Source: Vigna angularis
Taxonomy: Eukaryota > Streptophyta > Magnoliopsida > Fabales > Fabaceae
Assembly (NCBI RefSeq): GCF_016808095.1
Contig: NC_068976.1
Span: 33,164,371 to 33,228,370 of the forward strand
DNA: 64,000 nt
Reading direction: 5' to 3'
Positions 22,432-33,863 of this stretch are shown in pieces. Within the stretch, counting starts at the first letter, position 1. The number at the start of each line of letters is the position of its first letter. Made by a program: the position numbers and the translations under genes. The notes below the pieces were generated by a model, which was not told the origin of the DNA, ran no database searches, and saw nothing but the letters and a program-made list of their open reading frames with translations.

Positions 22432-23771
22432 TGATAACGGTTATTTTCATCGTTATTTGAGAGTAAATTTTCATAACAAATGAACCCCTTTTGACTTAGA
22501 AACTTGCTTCTTCTCTGTTTTTAGTTTATTTTAATGAATAAGAGAGTTGAGGTTATATTTGAAGATTTTACTACTAAATTACCTTGATTTTGTAGGAAAC
22601 TGGGATGAATTGGAAGAGCAGTTAAATGTTAAGAAGTTGGAACTCAGAAAGGACAGAAAGAGCACCAGAAGAGAAGGCTGCTAAAGGTCGCAGGACCCTT
22701 GGGCGCCCTCCTCTGGGGCCCTCAACGCAGGAGCCTCGCAGTCACGCCTGAGCGCCTTTTTAGGGCGCTGAGCGCCAACCTTCCTATAACATTTCCAGCT
22801 TGGGCGCCCTATTTGGGGCGCTGAGCGCCATCCTCTCGCAAGCTCGCCTGGGCGCCCTAAGTGGGGCATTGAGCGGTGTCGACATTGACCCATGATCTAA
22901 CTCAGTCCTATTTAAGGATTTGCTCGACATAGAGAGAGCATCTTTTGACAGAATTGACAACAACTCAAATTTTCTCCAACTCTCTGGAGGCAGAATTGGA
23001 TGCGGAAGCTCTCCTCTTCGGTTTTTGGGGTTTATCTTTCATTCTCATTCCATTATTCATCTAGTTTCCCCATGACAAAGGGGAACTAAATTCAATTTGT
23101 TATTGGGGGATGATGTAACCTTGTGAACTCTCATGTATTTAAATTGATTCCAATTTATTTATGCTTCTTTCATTACATGTTAGAGTTATTATTCTTTGCT
23201 CTATGTTTGTTATGTTTAACTCATCCATGACATGATCATTGGTTTTCGTGATATAGACACATACGGGGAAACCTAGATCTGGAGAATTTTCTCCTAAAAG
23301 CAGTATTGCCTAGACATAGGGATATGAGTTTCGGTTATCTTAAGCTTCTAATCGTAATGCAAAATTAATTACTAGTGATACAAGACATTGTGATCTAGTA
23401 ATTAAGGATAGGCTTTCTTCGCCGAGAAATCGGGTTTTAAGTAATTTAGAAAGTGATATTAACATTAATGAAGAAGATGAATTCATATATGCATGAGAGT
23501 AAACTAGGTGAAATCTAAACCCCCAACAACATATTCATCTCATATTTTCAATATCATCCATTCATCTTTGTGTTTTCTTCAATTGATCAAATTTGCATTC
23601 ATTTTTACTTTCTTGTTTTGCATTGAAAACCCCAGCATTTGTTTTTCAAAGTCTTAATTAGTTAAGTAATTACCTGATAGTCTAGTGCCATAAGTCTCTT
23701 GGGAAACGATACTTGGTCTTACCATTTATTATTACTTGATATGATTCGGTACACTTGTCGACATCTTAACA
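22432..23771 (+). repeat. 5' LTR of the 22432-42527 element
   Basis: 1340 bp, TGATAACGG to ATCTTAACA, with a GC-rich cassette array at 22697-22880. The final 80 bp hold the phrase CTTGGGAAACGATACTTGGT, common to this LTR family. Confidence 0.9.
22697..22880. repeat. GC-rich palindromic cassette, four units of about 50 bp
   Basis: Units begin near 22699, 22745, 22799 and 22845. Each has GGGCGCCC (or CCTGAGCGCC) followed by GGGGCGCTGAGCGCC; GGCGC-TGA-GCGCC is a perfect short hairpin. It is the most regular copy in the window. The same array, slightly decayed, is at 41267-41448 in the partner LTR. Confidence 0.85.
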
Positions 23772-23777
23772 AGTTTT

Positions 23778-23795
23778 TGGCGCCATTGCCGAGGA
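23778..23795 (+). other. Primer binding site, tRNA-Asp type, degenerate
   Basis: TGGCGCCATTGCCGAGGA, two mismatches to the tRNA-Asp complement, 6 bp after the 5' LTR. A T-rich leader (TTTTATCTTTTTATTT type) follows to about 23930. Confidence 0.82.
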
Positions 23796-24061
23796 CTCGT
23801 AATTTAAACTATACTTTTTTGGATTCTTAACCGATTAGACTTTATCTTTAATTTTATCTTTTTATTTATTTATTTATTTATTTGTCTTTAAGTTTTATCT
23901 TTTTATCTTTAATTTTATCTTTTCTATCTGTTAGTGTTAATTGAGTGCTCTAGTGTTGTTTTCTCTAGTGTATGCAGGGTACAATTCGGATTAAAAGCAC
24001 AAAAGTCTCTGAACTTTTTCTTGCAGGGCTGGACAAAAGTAGAAGAAAAAGAAGGAACAGG

Positions 24062-25617
24062 ATGTCCAGAGAAATTTTCCCTTCTCTTGAGACTCCTTTA
24101 CAGCCTTCACCTCAAAGATCTGACCAGGAAACTAAAAATATGGCTGAAGAGCATAATGGTAGACGTACCCTAGAAGATTATGAAACATTCATTGGCCCTC
24201 ATCATTTTAATAGCATTGCAAGGCCGAGGGTTAATGCTGCAAATATGGAGATGAAGCCTGCTTTGATTCAATTGGTAAAGAGCAACCAATTCAATGGATT
24301 ATCACATGAAAATCCATATGAGCATCTGACCACATTCAATGAGATATGCAATACTGTGAAGATCAATGGTGTGACGGATGAAGCTATTAGACTTAGCTTG
24401 TTCCCTTTCTCTTTGGGAGGCAATGCTAAGATGTGGTTGAACTCTTTTCAAGAGAACAACTTTACTGAGTAGAAAGTCGTGGAGGCAAAGTTTCTGAACA
24501 AATACTTCCCACAGTCAAAAGTAAACAAAGGTAAAGCATCAAGTCAAGCATGGGACCGATTTAAAGGCTTGTTGAGAAAGACGCCCACTCATGGTTTTGA
24601 TGAACCTACAGTAGTCATTATATTCCATGGAGGTCTAAGCTCACAAACTAAATTGATGTTAGATGCCTCAACTTGAGGGAATATCAAGTGCAAGACTCCA
24701 AAGGAAGCCTATGATTTGATTGAAAAAATGGCTACAAATGATAATGAGATTCATAGTGAAAGAACTCAATTGCAACAAAAAGGAGTTTTACAGCTACAAT
24801 CTCAAGATGCTCTGTTGGCACAAAATAAGATTATGACTCAACAATTGAAGACTCTGATGAAGAAAATTTCTCAACTGCCAAAGGAGTTGTGAAACGTATC
24901 TCAAGTTCAACAACAACTTTGTGAGTTGTGTGGTGGAGATCATATTAATGGTCAATGTGCTATGTTGGAAGTTACCCAAGAGGAAGTCAATTTTATGGGT
25001 CAAGGCAATCAATTTCGTCTAGGTAATTACAACCAAGGATGGAAACCTCACCCAAGCATGGGTCAAGGGCAAGCTGGGCAATGTAATAGACCACAACAAC
25101 AACAGTTGCAATAATAACCTTCACTATATGAAAGAACTGCAAAGTTAGAAGAGACACTCCAACAGTTCATGCAAGTGTCTATCTCTAATCATAAGAGCAC
25201 TGAAGCTGCTATAAGGAATTTGGAGATACAAGTTGGCCAACTGGCTAAAAAGTTGGAGGAAAAATCTGAAAAGTACTTTGGGGCTAAAACTGAAGTTAAC
25301 CCTAAAGAGGAGTGTAATGCTATCATAAGCATCAGTAGTGAGAGGTTGGAAGCGAGAAAAGTTGAGAGAAAAGAAAGAGTTGAGTTGAGTGAAAAAGAAG
25401 AAGAAAGTGAGGAAAGAAAAAGTAAGGTTGAGAGGAAGGAAAAAGAGAAAGAAAAGAATAAGTAGAGGGAGAGAGAAAATAGAGAAAAATTGAGAAAACT
25501 CTTCCTTACCCTAAAGTTTTTACTAGAAAGGAAAAAGAGAGACAATTAGGGTGTTTCAAGGAGATATTCAAGAAATTGGGAATTAATATTCCATTGACTG
25601 AAGCATTGCATCAAATC
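24062..25617 (+). pseudogene. Athila-like gag, single frame with six stops
   Basis: Structural protein of the old element. From the ATG at 24062 (MSREIFPSLE) one frame runs to 25465 with family landmarks: FNGLSHENPYEHLTTFNEIC, LGGNAKMWLNS, KFLNKYFP, AWDRFKGLLRKTPTHGFDEP (retrotransposon gag domain), CELCGGDHINGQC (CCHC-type knuckle) and AIRNLEIQVGQLAKKLEEK. Stops at 24470, 24674, 24890, 25112, 25115 and 25463 interrupt it without changing frame. A shift near 25550 leads to FKEIFKKLGINIPLTEALHQ, which stops at the reverse element at 25623 and resumes at 32096. Dead copy. Confidence 0.9.
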
Positions 25618-25705
25618 CCTGCTGTTAAGATGTCGGCAAGTGTATCGAATCGTATTAAGTAATATAAAATGGTAAGACCAAGTATCATATCCCAAAGGAC
25701 TCACA

Positions 25706-27178
25706 GTTGATACCAGTTGAAAATACATGAGTGAGTTACTTGTCTTGGAGGAAAATGCTTTTTGGTGTGCTAGACCATTGTAGTATGATTATTTTGTTTA
25801 AGCCAAGTTACATTTTGCTTAAGGACAAGCAAAGTTTCAAGTTTGAGGTTGTGATACGGGTTGAAAATATTGTTATTTGTGATTCAATTTTGATACTAAA
25901 CGCAACCTTTTTTACTTAGAAACTTGCTTGAACTCATGTTTTTGCTTTAGTTTGGCGAATAAGTGAGTAGAGGTTATACTTTATGACTTTATCACTAAAT
26001 TTCTTTTATTTTGTAGCTAATAATGTGATTGGAAGAATCTCCAACAATATATAGAGCTGAATCAGCCAAAAAAACAAGCAAAACAACAAAAAAGTGAGTT
26101 TTGGAATGCTACCGCTAGGGCTGAGCGCCAGTTTTCTTCCCACACCACGCCTGGGCGTCCTTCCAAGGGCGCTGAGCGCCAGTTTTGACCCGTACCACGC
26201 ATGGGCCTCTCACTTAGGGCGCTGAGCACCATTGACGTGGGCATGCACCTGTTTTCTGTTATTATTTTGTTTTATTTAAGGACTTGGACGTCCTAAGGAT
26301 GGTATCTTTTGATGGCTTGAGCACAGAAACATACTTTTCACCCCTTGGGGGGTAGATTTGGGGATGTGACAACTCTCATTTTCCTTGAGGGTAGATTTAG
26401 GGATGTGATAGCTATCCTCCTCTCTTTCTAGGGTTTTTCTATCTCTTTCATTCTTTCATTGTTCATCTAGTTTCTCCGTGATGATGGGGAACTAAACCTT
26501 ATTTGTTGTTGGGAAAAGATCTAACCTCTTGAACTCTCATGTATTTTGAATTGATTCTTAATTATTTATGCTTATTTCATTAATTGTTAGGGTAATTCTT
26601 CTTCACTCAATGCTTGCTTTGTTTAACTCATTCATTAGCATGATTTTGATTTGCATGAGTACCGGAAGGTATCTTACAATTCAGGTTCTGGAGAATTATT
26701 CCCACAAGCAGTATTGCTCAGGAATGTGGGTATGAGTTCTGGTTGTCTTAAGCTTCTGTTTGTAAGAATTAATTATTAGGGATGATGAAAGACATTATGA
26801 TCTATAATTAAGGATAGGCTTTCTTTGCCGAGGAATCGGGTTTTAAGTAATTTAGAAAGTGACATTGACATTAATGAAGAAGATGAATTCGTATATGCAT
26901 GAGAGTGATTAGGTGAAATCTAAACCCCAACAACATATTCATCTCATATTATCAACTTCATCCATCATTCTAGTGTTTAGCCTCAATTGACCAAATTGCA
27001 TTCATGTTTATTTTTATTGCATTTGCATTGAAAACCCCCAAAAATTGTTCTTCAGAGTCTTAGTTAGTTCAGTAATCACATAATTGTTTAATGCCGTGAG
27101 TCCTTTGGGAAATGATACTTGGTCTTACCATTTTATTATTACTTGATACGATTCGGTACACTTCCCGGAGTCTGAACA
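25706..27178 (+). mobile_element. Plus-strand LTR with attached internal tail, inserted in an LTR
   Basis: 25852-27178 is an LTR (TGATACGGG to TCTGAACA, 1327 bp). It is preceded at about 25725-25851 by the 3' internal tail and polypurine-like AAGTTTGAGGTTG, homologous to 40890-41002. No 5' LTR or internal body is present, so this is a 5'-truncated piece. Left junction ACAG and right junction ACAA are only weakly alike; a duplication is not proven. A GC-rich cassette lies at 26112-26232. Confidence 0.75.
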
Positions 27179-27180
27179 AC

Positions 27181-28369
27181 AACACTAAACAGTTATGTAA
27201 TTGCTTAACTAATTAAGACTTAAGAACAATTCTTGGGGGTTTTCAATTCAAATGCAATAAAAATAAACATGAATGCAATTTGATCAATTGAGGCTAAACA
27301 CAAAGATGAATAGATGAAGTTGAAAATATGAGATGAGTATGTTGTTGGGGTTTAGATTTCACCAAGTTTCCTCTCATGCATATACGAATTCTACTTCATC
27401 ATTAGTGTCAATGTCACTATCTAAAGTACTTAAAACTTGATTCCTCGGCGAAGAAAGCATATCCTTAATCAGAGATCATAATGTCTTTCATCATCCCTAA
27501 TAATTAATTCTTACGAACAAAAGCTTAAGACAACCAGAACTCATACCCCCATTCCTGAGCAATACTGCTTCTGGGAATAATTCTCCAGAACCTGAATTGT
27601 AAGATATCTTCCAGTACTCATGCAAATCATACATCATGCTAATGAATGAGTTAAACAAAGCAAGCATTGAGTGAAGAAGAATTACCCTAACAATTAATTA
27701 AAGAAGCATATATAATTAAGAAACAATTCAATACATGAGAGTTTACAAAGGTTTACATCATTCCCCAACAACAAATAGAATTTAGTTCACCATTGGCATG
27801 ATGAAACTAGATGAACAATGTAATGAAAAAATGAAAGAGATAGAAGAACCCTAGAAAGAGAAGAGGAGAGTTGTCACATCCCCAAATCTACCCCCAAGGG
27901 GTGAAAAATGTGTTTCTGTGCTCAAGCCATCAAAAGATACAATCCCTAGGACGTCCAAGTCCTTAAATAGAACATAAAAATAATAGAAAACAGGTCTAAG
28001 CCCAAAAAACTGGCGCTCAGCACCCCACTTAGGGCGCCATGGCTTTGGACAAGAACTTCTTGCGCTCAGCCCCCCTAAAAGGGGCGCTCAGCTTGGATAA
28101 CTTTTTTCTCCACTGCATTTTTTTCTCTTTTTCTATAGTTCTGCCTTCTCCTTGAGTTCCGACTCTGTCATACTTTGACTCCTCTTCCAAATCACTCCAT
28201 TAACCAACAAAATCAAGGGAATTTAGTGATAAAATCATCAAGTATACTCTTTACTCTCTTATTCAAAAAACTATACTAAAAACATGAGTTCAAGCAAGCT
28301 TCTAAGTAACAAAGGGTTGATTTAAAATCAAAATTCAATCACAGATAACGGTATATTTAACCGTTATCA
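27181..28369 (-). repeat. 3' LTR remainder of the reverse element
   Basis: Matches 30860-32090 in the same orientation and runs up to CCGTTATCA at 28369. The missing first 80-odd bases are at 25623-25705. It lies back to back with the plus-strand LTR 25852-27178, giving a long inverted repeat. Confidence 0.88.
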
Positions 28370-30752
28370 CAACCCCAAACTTGAAACTTTGCTTGTGCTC
28401 AAGCAAACTGTAACTTGGCATAAACAAAATAATTATACTACAATTGTCAAGCATATCAAAAACATTTTCTTTTTAGACAAGTAAATCACTCATGAATGCT
28501 CATCACAGAAAGATTAGTCAAGATATAATGATGTTTTAGCCAATCAAGCTTCAACTATGGTGCTCACATAATCAAGACATACACAACAGATGCAAACCTC
28601 ACGATTAATCAAAAACCAAGCAAGAATGTTACCCTATATGCAAGGAACTATTCCTCACCAAGGATATTATTTCACTCAAGCACTCAAAAGTGTTTCACCC
28701 AAACTCAAAGGTGTATAGTGAGGTGACACTCTTATACTCTACCATCACAATGTCACATGAATCAACTTTGTCTTTAATTTAACCACATATCAAACACACT
28801 TACAAGCAAGTTATCATCAGAAGGACTTTTCAAGGCTTGTAACATGGCCAGGCTAAGAAGAAAAATTCTTTTTCTAGACAACAAAATCCTTGAGTCAAGA
28901 GAGTGTATAATTCATTTATTCACATTAATCATAATCTCCCTTTCTTCTTTTATGTGAGAAACCAAATCTTCAACTTATTCCCAACTTTACTTGCATCGAG
29001 CTTAACCTTTTCTTTTCTTTCTTTTTTTCTCTTTTGCTTTTTCTTTTGCTCTTTCTTTTGTCCAATGCTCTTTAATGAATTTCCCAAAGTTTTTTTTTCC
29101 GGTTTCTCACCACCCCAAACTTGAACCATTCTCCATTACCATAAAAACATACTCTACTTAACTCAAGGTAAGGATTTCAAAAAGGGGTTTTCCATTCAAC
29201 TTTAAGCTCAAGGTTCAAAGGGTAAAGAGAAACATTGTTCTTTATTGGGTTCACCTATTGGGATTGGCTCTAAGGGAGAAGAAAACAAGGCCTTGATCAT
29301 GTAACAAGCAAGCAAGTGGTTCAATCATAAAAAATTAAATAAACCAATCATGCTTCCAAAGCAATAGCATTCAATCAATAAAAGACTCTGGATTCCAACC
29401 TCCCACAGGTTAAATCAAGTTCCAGAATTTGATAAACATCCTAACTAGCAAATTAATCACAATTGAAATCATGCATCTGTTTTTAACAAAACTATGAGCA
29501 ACCACCATATATGCTTAAAAGCCTCACCAATCATTAACTCAACATGCATCATAGAATAATAGAGCAAACATAAGAATATTACTCATCACAAACAACAGTT
29601 TATCAATTCATACCAAACCATTGTAGCACAATTGATTAAACCAAGTACATAAAGAAGCTAACATAAAAACAAAATAAACAAAATTCAAATAAGCATAAAA
29701 ATAAAACAAAAATATAAAAATATTGATCCAGCATAATCCATTAGTAAATGCAAATCCTTCACATCAGCATCCATCAGTAGATGCTCTCAGTAACATCCAT
29801 AAGTAGATGTCTAGTAGCATAGCATCCATCAGTAGATGCTCTCAGTAACATCCCTTAGTAGATGTCTAATCTTTCTGATCAACATCCATCAGTAAGTGCT
29901 GATCTTTTTCATCTTCATCAACATCCATCATTAGATGTCGTCAGTAGCATGCATCAGTAGACGCTTAATCACATAGCATCCATCAGTAGACGCTCTCATT
30001 CATCACCCTCATCATAGCAGCATCCATCAGTAGATGTTGTCATCTGAGTCCTCCTAGCATCCCTAAGTAGATGTTGTCCAGCATCCATCAGTAGATGTTA
30101 TCATTACTGCAACACAAAATCAAATCCAAACCATACAAATAATCAATTTAAAAAAAAATCAGAAATTGGGTTACCTCTGAATAAGCGCTTATTTAACGTC
30201 ACGAGCCTGACACCATTAAGCACAATCTGCATCTATGATGTTGGTATTGCTTTTGCTTTCATCACACCAACTTATCTACAACATCTTCTTGTTCACCATC
30301 TTTACCCTCCTTGAATAAGGAGCCTCAATCTCAATAACTTCATTCTCTATGATATCTTTAACCACTTCATGCATAGAGTCTTCGTGAACATGGCACTTGA
30401 AGGCTGGCGCTTAGCGCCCTCAATGAGGTGCCCAAGCGGTGATGCGTGACATCCTGTGCTGAGGGCCCTTAAAGGGGCAGTTAGGCGCCCTGCGACCTTC
30501 TTCTCTTGATGATCTTGTGCTCCTAGTACAGATTTTCAGATTTAATCCTGCAAACACAAAAGAACACTGCACTAGAGCACCCAATTAGCACAAACAGATA
30601 AAAAGATAAAACAATAAAAAATTGAAAATATAAAAAAAATGAAAAGATAAAATGATAAAAAAAATAAAAAGATAAAAGGATAACAAGATAAAAATTAAAG
30701 ATAAAGTCTAATCGGTTAAGCATCACACAAATATAATAGTTTAAACCACGAG
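28370..30752 (-). other. Internal region of the reverse element, no gag or pol
   Basis: On the minus strand the leader (30752 to about 30520) joins directly to a GC-rich cassette (30492-30400), the post-pol phrase around TAAATAAGCGCTTATTC (about 30180-30200), a 12-unit minisatellite (30102-29766), and the 3' tail (29330-28380) that parallels 40080-41002. It ends in the polypurine-like GTTTCAAGTTTGGGGTTG at the LTR. Nothing from gag through integrase remains. Confidence 0.8.
29766..30102. repeat. Minisatellite of hairpin units (AGCATCCATCAGTAGATGCT type)
   Basis: About 12 imperfect units of 18-20 bp separated by variable spacers. AGCATC and GATGCT arms make each unit a short hairpin. Three units of the same sequence, on the other strand, form the end of the third ORF of the outer element (39636-39725). 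Confidence 0.88.
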
Positions 30753-30770
30753 TCCCCGACAACGACGCCA
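30753..30770 (-). other. Primer binding site of the reverse element
   Basis: On the minus strand TGGCGTCGTTGTCGGGGA, two mismatches to the tRNA-Asp complement, 6 bp from the 5' LTR end at 30777. Confidence 0.82.
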
Positions 30771-30776
30771 AAAACT

Positions 30777-32090
30777 TGTTAAGAGGTCGGCAAGTGTCTC
30801 GAATCATATCAAGTAATATAAAATGGTAAGACCAAGTATCGTATCCCAAAGGACTCACGACACTAAACAATTATGTAATTGCTTAAACAATTAAGACTTA
30901 AGAAAATTTTTTGGGTGTTTTCAATGCAAATGCAATAAATATAAACATGAATGCAATTTGATCAATTGAGGCTAAACACAAAGATGAATGGATGAAGTTG
31001 AAAATATGAGATGAGTATGTTGTTGGGGTTTAGATTTCACCAAGTTTCCTCTCATGCATATATGAATTATACTTCTTCATTAATGTCAATGTCACTATCT
31101 AAAGTCTTAAAACTCGATTCCTTAGCGAAGAAAGCCTATCCTTAATCATAGATCATAATGTCTTTCATCATCCCTAATAATTAATTCTTACGAACAGAAG
31201 CTTAAGACAACTAGAACTCATACCCTCATTCCTGAGCAATATTGCTTCTGGGAATAATTCTCCAGACCTGAATTGTAAGATACCTTCCGATACTCATGCA
31301 AATCATACATCATGCTAATGAATGAGTTAAACAAAGCAAGCATTCAGTGAAGAACAATTACCCTAACAATTAATGAAAGAAGCATAAATAATTAAGAAAC
31401 AATTCAATACACGAGAGTTTACAAAGGTTTACATCATTCCCCAACAACAAATAGAATTTAGTTCACCATTAGCATGATGAAACTAGATGAACAATGGAAT
31501 GAAAGAATGAAAGAGATAGAAGAACCCTAGAAAGAGAAGAGGAGAGTTGTCACATCCCCAAATATACCCCCAAGGGGTCAAAACTGTGTTTCTGTGCTCT
31601 AGCCATCAAAAGATACAATCTCTAAGACGTCTAAGTCCTTAAATAGAACATAAAAATAATAGAAAACAAGTTCAAGCCCACGAAACTGACGCTCAGTGCC
31701 CTACTTAGGGCACCCAGGCGGTGTTTGGGACAACAACTTCTGGTGCCCTTTTGGAGCGCCCAGGCTTTGGACAGCAACTTCTGGCGCTCAGCCCTCTTGA
31801 AAGGGGCGCTCAGCTTGGAAAGCTTTTTTCAGCACTACCTTTTTTCTCTTTTTCTACAGTTGTGCTTGCTCCTTGTGTTCCAACTCCTTTATACTTTGAC
31901 TCCTCTTCCAAATCACTCCATTAACCTACAAAATCAAGGGAATTTAGTGATAAAATCATCATGTATACTCTTTACTCTCTTATTCAAAAAAGTATACTAA
32001 AAACATGAGTTCAAGCAAGCTTTTAAGTAACAAAGGGTTGATTTAATATCAAAATTGAATCACAGATAACAGTATATTTAACCGTTATCA
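30777..32090 (-). repeat. 5' LTR of the reverse element
   Basis: 1314 bp, reading TGATAACGG downwards to CTTAACA. A GC-rich cassette is at 31688-31812. It is close to the 27181-28369 copy but with scattered changes, so this element is much older than 6901-13922. Confidence 0.9.
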
Positions 32091-32095
32091 CCTGC

Positions 32096-32974
32096 CTATG
32101 AAAAATTTATGAAGAAGTTTCTCAAGAAGAAGAAATATTTAGATGAGGACACAATTGAAGTACAGGGAAATTGTAGTGTGATTTTGTAGAAGACTTTTCC
32201 TCCTAAAGTCAAAGATCAGCAAAGCTTCATTATTCCTTGCACTATTGGGAATCATGATTTAGGGAAAGCTCTAATATATTTAGGGGCTAGTATCAATTTG
32301 ATACCCTTATCCATGATAAAGAAGATTGGTGGTCTTGAGGTCAAGCCGACAAATATGGTGTTGCAAATGGCGGATAGATCGACCAAGAATCCCTACGAGA
32401 TAGTGGAGGACGTTGTGGTGCATGTTGACAAACTTAAATTCCCGGTGGACTTTGTGGTGATGGAGATGGGGAAGATTTGAAAGTCCCTATCATTCTCGGG
32501 AGGCCATTCATGAAGATAGCTAAGGTTGTCATCAATGTAAATGATGGAGTGTTAATGCTTAAAGACCAAGATGAAGAGGTGATTTTCAATGTCTTTGATG
32601 ATGAGCAGCCGATTCAAGAGAAGGAGACTAGCCTAAAAGATACAAAGTTGTTAAAGTCTAGTGTACCTAAACAAGCTGCTGACTTAGTCAAGGAAGGTAA
32701 GAACTGTTTCTTGTCACAGAAAAAGGAAGAGGAGAAAGAGATTCAAGAGAAGATAGTTCACCCAGACTTGAAGTGTGAGGATGAAGAATTCAAACCTGGC
32801 AAACAAGTTAAGTACAAGAACAGGTTATGGGTTGTGAAGGAGATTAAAGTGAATGGAGTTATTGAGATTGAAGCTCCATATTCAAGAAGAGTCAAGAAGG
32901 TGGACAGGAAGTTGTTGAAGACAAGTTGGTGTGATGAAAGCAAAAGGAACACCAACATAAAGGCTTTGAACTGA
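32096..32974 (+). pseudogene. Gag end, retropepsin and an integrase-tail-like end fused, decayed
   Basis: Continuation of the coding line cut at 25617. It opens YEKFMKKFLKKKKYLDED and then gives a retropepsin-like domain (32264-32520) with IYLGASINLIPLSMIKK, LKFPVDFVVMEMG and VPIILGRPFM. The catalytic Asp of the usual DLGAS is replaced by Tyr (IYLGAS). A stop in CSVIL*KTF and a frame change near 32475 add further damage. The last 165-codon ORF (32477-32974) runs into YKNRLWVVKEIKVNGVIEIE, which looks like the end of an integrase. RT, RNase H and the integrase core are therefore missing between about 32720 and 32790. The deletion is inferred from the abrupt change of family similarity. Confidence 0.8.
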
Positions 32975-33863
32975 ACATTATGGCATCAGGCTCGTGACGT
33001 TAAACAAGCGCTTGCTGGGAGGCAACCCAGTGTTTTTGAAAACTTTTATTTTTGTTTGATTTGATGAGTCTGTTATTTAGTTGCATTAGGGATGTTTGTG
33101 TGGATGTATGGTATGCATCGAGAGTTAATTATTTTAAGTGTGAGATGTTAAGCTTGAGTCGGAAAGTGGAAGGCTTGAAAGAGCAAAAATCTGAAAAATT
33201 AAGGGTTGAAACTGAGGGATCATACCTAAAAACCACTTAAGGAAAGAAAGAAAAGAGGGAAGAAAAACTCACGCACCGCGCTGAGCGCCCCTTAGGACGG
33301 CGCTGAGCGTCAGCGACGCTGTTTGGATTTTTGGGCTTTTAAAGCTTAGCGTCATTAGGCCCATTTCACCCTTTTTACCTTAAAGTGCACAGTTTCTTTC
33401 TCACTTCTTACTCCCACACTTTCCACCCACCAAAGAGCTTTGATTAGGGTGCTCTACTCCTTCCCCCTTTCATCCCTTCACCAAAAATCACTATTTTCAC
33501 TACTCTTTGTTTCATTCCATCTACTAAGTTTGGGGTTCTTGGTGTTCTGTGGTTAGTGTTCATAGAAGCCCTAAGTTTCCACAAGCCCTTTGTGCACATT
33601 TTGTCCACTCAAGTAAGCATCTTGCATTTTTAATTTTTACTCTTGAAAGCTTTGATTTTTTATGTTTATACATGATATGTGTTGGATCTGTTGAATAAAA
33701 TATTTTGGATGGATTATGGATCATTATTGCACTGTAGAAAGTATGTGTGTGAAGTATTTGGCTAGCTAGGGCCGTAAAAGGTTTTCTAGTGTGGCGCTGA
33801 GGGCCATTGATTGGCGTTGAGGGCCACTGATTGGCGTTGAGCGCTGGCGCGGCTGGTTCATTG
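32975..33863 (+). other. Post-pol region of the old element
   Basis: No gene. It holds the conserved phrase GACGTTAAACAAGCGCTTG and GGGAGGCAACCCAG near 32995-33032, a polypyrimidine stretch at 33360-33500, GC-rich cassettes at 33275-33350 and 33793-33852, and then the hAT-like insertion. Confidence 0.75.

Larger units (their letters stand above)
25623..32090 (-). mobile_element. Reverse-oriented Athila-like derivative with gag and pol deleted, TSD CCTGC
   Basis: The insertion starts TGTTAAGATG at 25623 and ends CGTTATCA at 32090, flanked by CCTGC (25618-25622 and 32091-32095). It splits the gag-pol frame of the host element: EALHQIPA continues as YEKFMKKFLKKKK. Read on the minus strand: 5' LTR 32090-30777, tRNA-Asp-type primer site 30770-30753, about 2.4 kb of internal DNA without gag or pol, then 3' LTR. 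The 3' LTR is broken into 28369-27181 and 25705-25623 by a plus-strand LTR insertion. It must have depended on enzymes from elsewhere. Confidence 0.92.

Noticed and set aside
25169..25545. Lys/Glu-rich plus ORF and Ser/Phe/Leu-rich minus ORF as separate genes
   Set aside because: The plus reading is in frame with gag upstream and is part of it; the minus reading is its antisense.
29766..30102. Possible CRISPR-like array (regular short palindromic repeats)
   Set aside because: Units are 18-20 bp with irregular, related spacers, in a plant retroelement. The same repeat encodes an ORF end elsewhere in the window.
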